Shown here in pieces: positions 61,605 through 64,000 of a DNA stretch of 64,000 nt (the stretch's first letter is position 1; each line of letters opens with the position of its first letter). The translations under genes were made by a program, and so were the position numbers. The notes beneath the pieces are model-generated. The model was not told the DNA's origin and did not search any database. It saw only the letters and a program-made list of their open reading frames with translations. The DNA is from an uncultured Alphaproteobacteria bacterium (GTDB taxonomy: Bacteria; Pseudomonadota; Alphaproteobacteria; RF32; CAG-239): contig CALXTV010000004.1 of assembly GCA_944391505.1 (NCBI GenBank), forward strand, positions 17,128 through 81,127, written 5' to 3'.

Positions 61605-61635
61605 AATAAAAACCGCCGAGAATGGCGGTTTTTCT
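61605..61635. terminator. Bidirectional terminator beside tRNA-Leu
   Basis: AACCGCC - GAGAAT - GGCGGTT with A and T runs on both sides; on the minus strand it closes the tRNA-Leu transcript. Confidence 0.8.
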
Positions 61636-61637
61636 AT

Positions 61638-61724
61638 TGGTGCGCCAGGCCGGACTTGAACCGGCACGACCTTGCGGTCAACAGATTTTAAGTCTGCAGC
61701 GTCTACCAATTCCGCCACAGGCGC
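61638..61724 (-). tRNA. tRNA-Leu (TAA)
   Basis: An 87-nt tRNA with encoded CCA. The anticodon loop CTTAAAA gives anticodon TAA. Variable arm TTGACCGCAAGGTCGT, T-arm GCCGG/CCGGC. The acceptor (GCGCCTG with CTGGCGC) pairs at six of seven positions; position 6-67 is T-T. Confidence 0.93.
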
Positions 61725-61938
61725 GTCCGTAAAATCTACGAGAGTTATACAGACAAAAAACCATAAATGCAACATAAAACTTGTTTTTTTCTGCAAAATA
61801 TGCTTTGTTGAAAATGCAGAAAAACCGAGAAATCGGCCGCCTGCGCATACTTGTTTTAATCGCTGCGCCGGTTGGCCTCTGCGGCAGAAACAGCGTTTCG
61901 GCAGAGTGGAAGGCGCGGCCATTCAAAGGATTAGTTCT

Positions 61939-62646
61939 ATGAAAACAATAGATATTTCGTGGCGCCGCTACATTCTTCCGAATATTCACAACGAGGGATG
62001 GAAGTTTGTCGGTATCTTTGCTGCAATAACAGCGTTATTGGCAATGATTTGGCAGCCGCTGGGCTGGATTGGTCTGGTTCTGACCGTCTGGTGCTTCTAT
62101 TTCTTCCGCGATCCTGAGCGCGTCACCCCGGATAAACCGGATTTGGTTGTTTCTCCGGCGGACGGCACCGTTCAGATGATTACCAAAGTTAAGGCACCCG
62201 AGGAGCTTGGCCTCGGCGATGCCAAATTTACCCGCGTCAGCGTCTTTATGAGCGTATTCAACGTCCATGTCAACCGCGCGCCGGCGGAAGGTAAAATCAT
62301 AAAATCGGTTTATGTTCCCGGCAAATTTCTCAATGCCACGCTTGACAAAGCCAGCAAGGACAACGAACGCCAGATTTTGGCCATGAAAACCAAAAGCGGC
62401 AAAACCCTCTGCTTTGTCCAGATTGCCGGTTTGGTTGCCCGCCGCATTTTGTGCGAAGCAACCGAAGGCATGGAATATAAGGCCGGCGAGCGTTTCGGAC
62501 TTATCCGTTTCGGCTCTCGTCTTGATGTTTATCTTCCCGAAGGTGTCGAACCTCAGGTTTGCCTGGGGCAGACAATGGTTGCCGGCGAAACCGTTATCGC
62601 CGATTTAAGCGGTAATGCGCCGCAGGTGAAAGGAATTATTCGCTGA
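61939..62646 (+). CDS. psd: Phosphatidylserine decarboxylase proenzyme (short type)
   Basis: Psd converts phosphatidylserine to phosphatidylethanolamine after self-cleavage. The 235-aa protein is of the short, membrane-anchored type: an N-terminal hydrophobic region (about residues 20-52), the FRDPERVTP and VSPADGTV blocks, [11 protein letters not shown], and the cleavage site in [11 protein letters not shown], where Ser193 becomes the pyruvoyl group. The frame opens at 61672, inside the tRNA region, so ATG 61939 with AAAGGA upstream is chosen. Overlaps pssA by one base. Confidence 0.95.
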   Translation: MKTIDISWRRYILPNIHNEGWKFVGIFAAITALLAMIWQPLGWIGLVLTVWCFYFFRDPERVTPDKPDLVVSPADGTVQMITKVKAPEELGLGDAKFTRVSVFMSVFNVHVNRAPAEGKIIKSVYVPGKFLNATLDKASKDNERQILAMKTKSGKTLCFVQIAGLVARRILCEATEGMEYKAGERFGLIRFGSRLDVYLPEGVEPQVCLGQTMVAGETVIADLSGNAPQVKGIIR

Positions 62647-63431
62647 TGGAAAAAATTAATCATAAACTGCGTCTTTCGAAACAAAAGCTGACCAGCCTGC
62701 CGTTTCGCAAGATTGCTCCCAATATTGTCACCATGCTGGCTTTATGCGCCGGTGTCACATCAATTCGTTATTCGATTGCCGAAAACTGGGCCATGGCGGT
62801 TATCTGTATTTTCCTGGCCGCTTTTTTCGACGGCCTGGACGGACGCGTTGCCCGTATGTTGAAAGGTTCCACCAAGTTTGGTGCCGAGCTGGATTCCTTG
62901 TCCGATTTTGTCAGCTTTGGCGTTGCGCCGGCAATTCTGATGTTTCAGTGGACGCTGTTTGACCTGCCCAAATTCGGCTGGTTTTTCTGCCTGTTGTTTG
63001 CCATCGGCATGTCAATGCGTCTGGCGCGTTTTAATACCATGCTTGACGAAGATCCGCAGCCCGAATACTGGCATCATTTCTTTGTCGGCGTTCCGGCGCC
63101 TGCCGCGGCAGCACTGGCAATTATGCCGATTATGATGACGTTCGATTTTCCCGAGCTGGAACATATTCTGCGTTCAAACGTCTTCTGCAGTATTTTAATG
63201 CTGATTGTGGCTTTCCTGATGGTCAGCCGTATTCCGACCATCTCGACCAAGAAGATGAAAGTGCCGACGTTCATGTTTATTCCGATGATGCTGATTGTGG
63301 CTTTGTTTGCCAGTTTCATCATCAGCCAGCCCTGGATGACACTGGGCGTTATGACAGCGCTCTATGCCTTGAGCATTCCGGTCGGAATTTTTGTTTTCCT
63401 TCGTGAAAAAAGGGAATATGAGAACCGCTGA
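62646..63431 (+). CDS. pssA: CDP-diacylglycerol-serine O-phosphatidyltransferase
   Basis: PssA makes phosphatidylserine from CDP-diacylglycerol and serine, the substrate of psd just upstream. The 261-aa integral membrane protein has the CDP-alcohol transferase motif DG-L-DG-RVAR...G...D...D (D62, D65, G79, D83, D87). Several membrane helices follow. Together with psd it supplies phosphatidylethanolamine. The start shares a base with the psd stop (TGATG). Confidence 0.95.
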   Translation: MEKINHKLRLSKQKLTSLPFRKIAPNIVTMLALCAGVTSIRYSIAENWAMAVICIFLAAFFDGLDGRVARMLKGSTKFGAELDSLSDFVSFGVAPAILMFQWTLFDLPKFGWFFCLLFAIGMSMRLARFNTMLDEDPQPEYWHHFFVGVPAPAAAALAIMPIMMTFDFPELEHILRSNVFCSILMLIVAFLMVSRIPTISTKKMKVPTFMFIPMMLIVALFASFIISQPWMTLGVMTALYALSIPVGIFVFLREKREYENR

Positions 63432-63435
63432 AAAT

Positions 63436-63465
63436 AAAAAGGCTGCTCCGGCAGCCTTTTTATTT
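63436..63465 (+). terminator. Terminator of psd-pssA
   Basis: AAAAAGGCTGC - TCCG - GCAGCCTTTTTAT. Confidence 0.85.
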
Positions 63466-63483
63466 GACTTTTATTCATTTAGA

Positions 63484-64000
63484 TTAAAACGGTGCTTCAC
63501 AATAGAAACCTAATACTTTGTCTTCAGATTGACAACTTGATAAACTAATCCACCCGCTGCTTGTACAATATCCATTACCGCTTGATGAACGCAGATTGCA
63601 GCTACAACAAGAGGCCACGTTGTCAATTTTACAGGCGTTACTTCCGCTTGCCAAACTCCAGTTCAGGCCTCCGGCGGTTCTGGAGGCACAGGTTGTGGTA
63701 GCAGTTTCAGCGTTCCCGGAGCCACCGGCAATAACAACAATACCATGCAAACCGCTGCTGTCGACCCTCACAATTTTTCCAACGCCAATTCCGTTTGCGT
63801 CGATGTAAGAATCACCGACCTTATATTTTCTTTGAGTTTCCTCATAACTCGGACAGTAGACTTTGGACTGGTCGAGGGGGCATTTGAGAATGGTTTTTCC
63901 CGAGCAGTCGGCTTCAGTTTTGTTGTAACCGAGGGCATCGCAGGTCGGCGGGGTGGTGCAGACCTGAGCGGCGGCGGATTGGACGGACAGCAGCAGAACG
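63484..64000 (-). CDS. Cysteine-rich secreted protein (5' end outside window)
   Basis: The frame stays open from the stop at 63486-63484 to the window edge (172 codons). The visible start is inside a signal peptide (VLLLSVQSAAAQ), so only a few N-terminal residues are missing. The mature part has an N-terminal Cys-rich segment (VCTTPPTCDALGY, ADCSGKTILKCPLDQ, YCPSYEE), a VGDSYIDANGIGVGKIVRV stretch, a Gly/Ser-rich region and a final CCSCN...CTSSG...SCQSEDKV...YCEAPF. It resembles the Cys-rich protein at 38580 in style but not in detail. Envelope or surface role is inferred. Confidence 0.75.
   Translation of the reverse strand, partial: VLLLSVQSAAAQVCTTPPTCDALGYNKTEADCSGKTILKCPLDQSKVYCPSYEETQRKYKVGDSYIDANGIGVGKIVRVDSSGLHGIVVIAGGSGNAETATTTCASRTAGGLNWSLASGSNACKIDNVASCCSCNLRSSSGNGYCTSSGWISLSSCQSEDKVLGFYCEAPF

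Overview
The window reads as chromosomal DNA of an alphaproteobacterium-like, probably anaerobic or microaerobic organism. This is inferred from gene content only: a sufBCDS-DUF59 operon with detached sufE, a GAF-containing PtsP, a RodZ-like protein, class III (oxygen-sensitive) ribonucleotide reductase, iron-sulfur L-serine dehydratase, a VirB8-like protein, and phosphatidylserine-type phospholipid genes. An uncultured gut-type alphaproteobacterium would fit, but no 16S gene is present to settle it. Most genes are tightly packed, with 1-30 nt overlaps, Shine-Dalgarno sites and hairpin terminators with T runs. Codon use is moderate in GC except in clearly AT-rich patches (5.7-6.5 kb and 14.8-19.6 kb).

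Layout: (a) 0.3-5.7 kb, SUF iron-sulfur assembly operon sufB-C-D-S and a DUF59 protein; SufD carries a His/Cys-rich insert. (b) 5.7-6.8 kb, an AT-rich GIY-YIG gene and three 64-bp repeats that each fold into two hairpins. (c) 6.8-10.0 kb, minus-strand operon sufE-sucC-sucD-comF; SucD lacks the phosphohistidine. (d) 10.1-14.8 kb, class-I amidotransferase-like hydrolase, a possible small RNA, murA with a coupled 47-aa basic ORF, NUDIX, and HxlR divergent from a secreted metallo-beta-lactamase-fold protein. (e) 14.8-19.6 kb, AT-rich island with GIY-YIG, class III Fic, a Bro-N remnant, a Q/N-rich effector-like protein, a small ORF and a decayed serine recombinase, ending beside tRNA-Thr. (f) 19.9-38.5 kb, housekeeping and small envelope genes: trpS, serS, HD and HAD phosphohydrolases, a MEMO-AMMECR1 fusion, an M49-like peptidase, sdaA, a one-lobed DEAD-like ATPase, isochorismatase-like hydrolase, phosphomannose-isomerase-type cupin, ptsP, rodZ-like, hisS, prfA. 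(g) 38.6-54.9 kb, a Cys-rich secreted protein, dnaE, membrane proteins, a uridylyltransferase-only GlmU, pepF, a riboswitch-like leader before a small HTH gene, a PerM-type permease, an orphan VirB8-like protein and a TolC-like lipoprotein. (h) 55.2-58.3 kb, an NrdR-box-preceded anaerobic RNR operon in which the glycyl-radical domain is a separate 68-aa gene between nrdD and nrdG. (i) 58.4-64 kb, hypothetical, flavin reductase, LysR regulator, zeta-like kinase, tRNA-Leu, psd-pssA, and the 3' part of another Cys-rich secreted protein.

The most notable points are the split class III RNR, the active-site-substituted SucD, the riboswitch-like leader at 50.6-50.8 kb, the hairpin repeats at 6.6-6.8 kb, the SufD metal-binding-like insert, and the MEMO-AMMECR1 membrane-anchored fusion.
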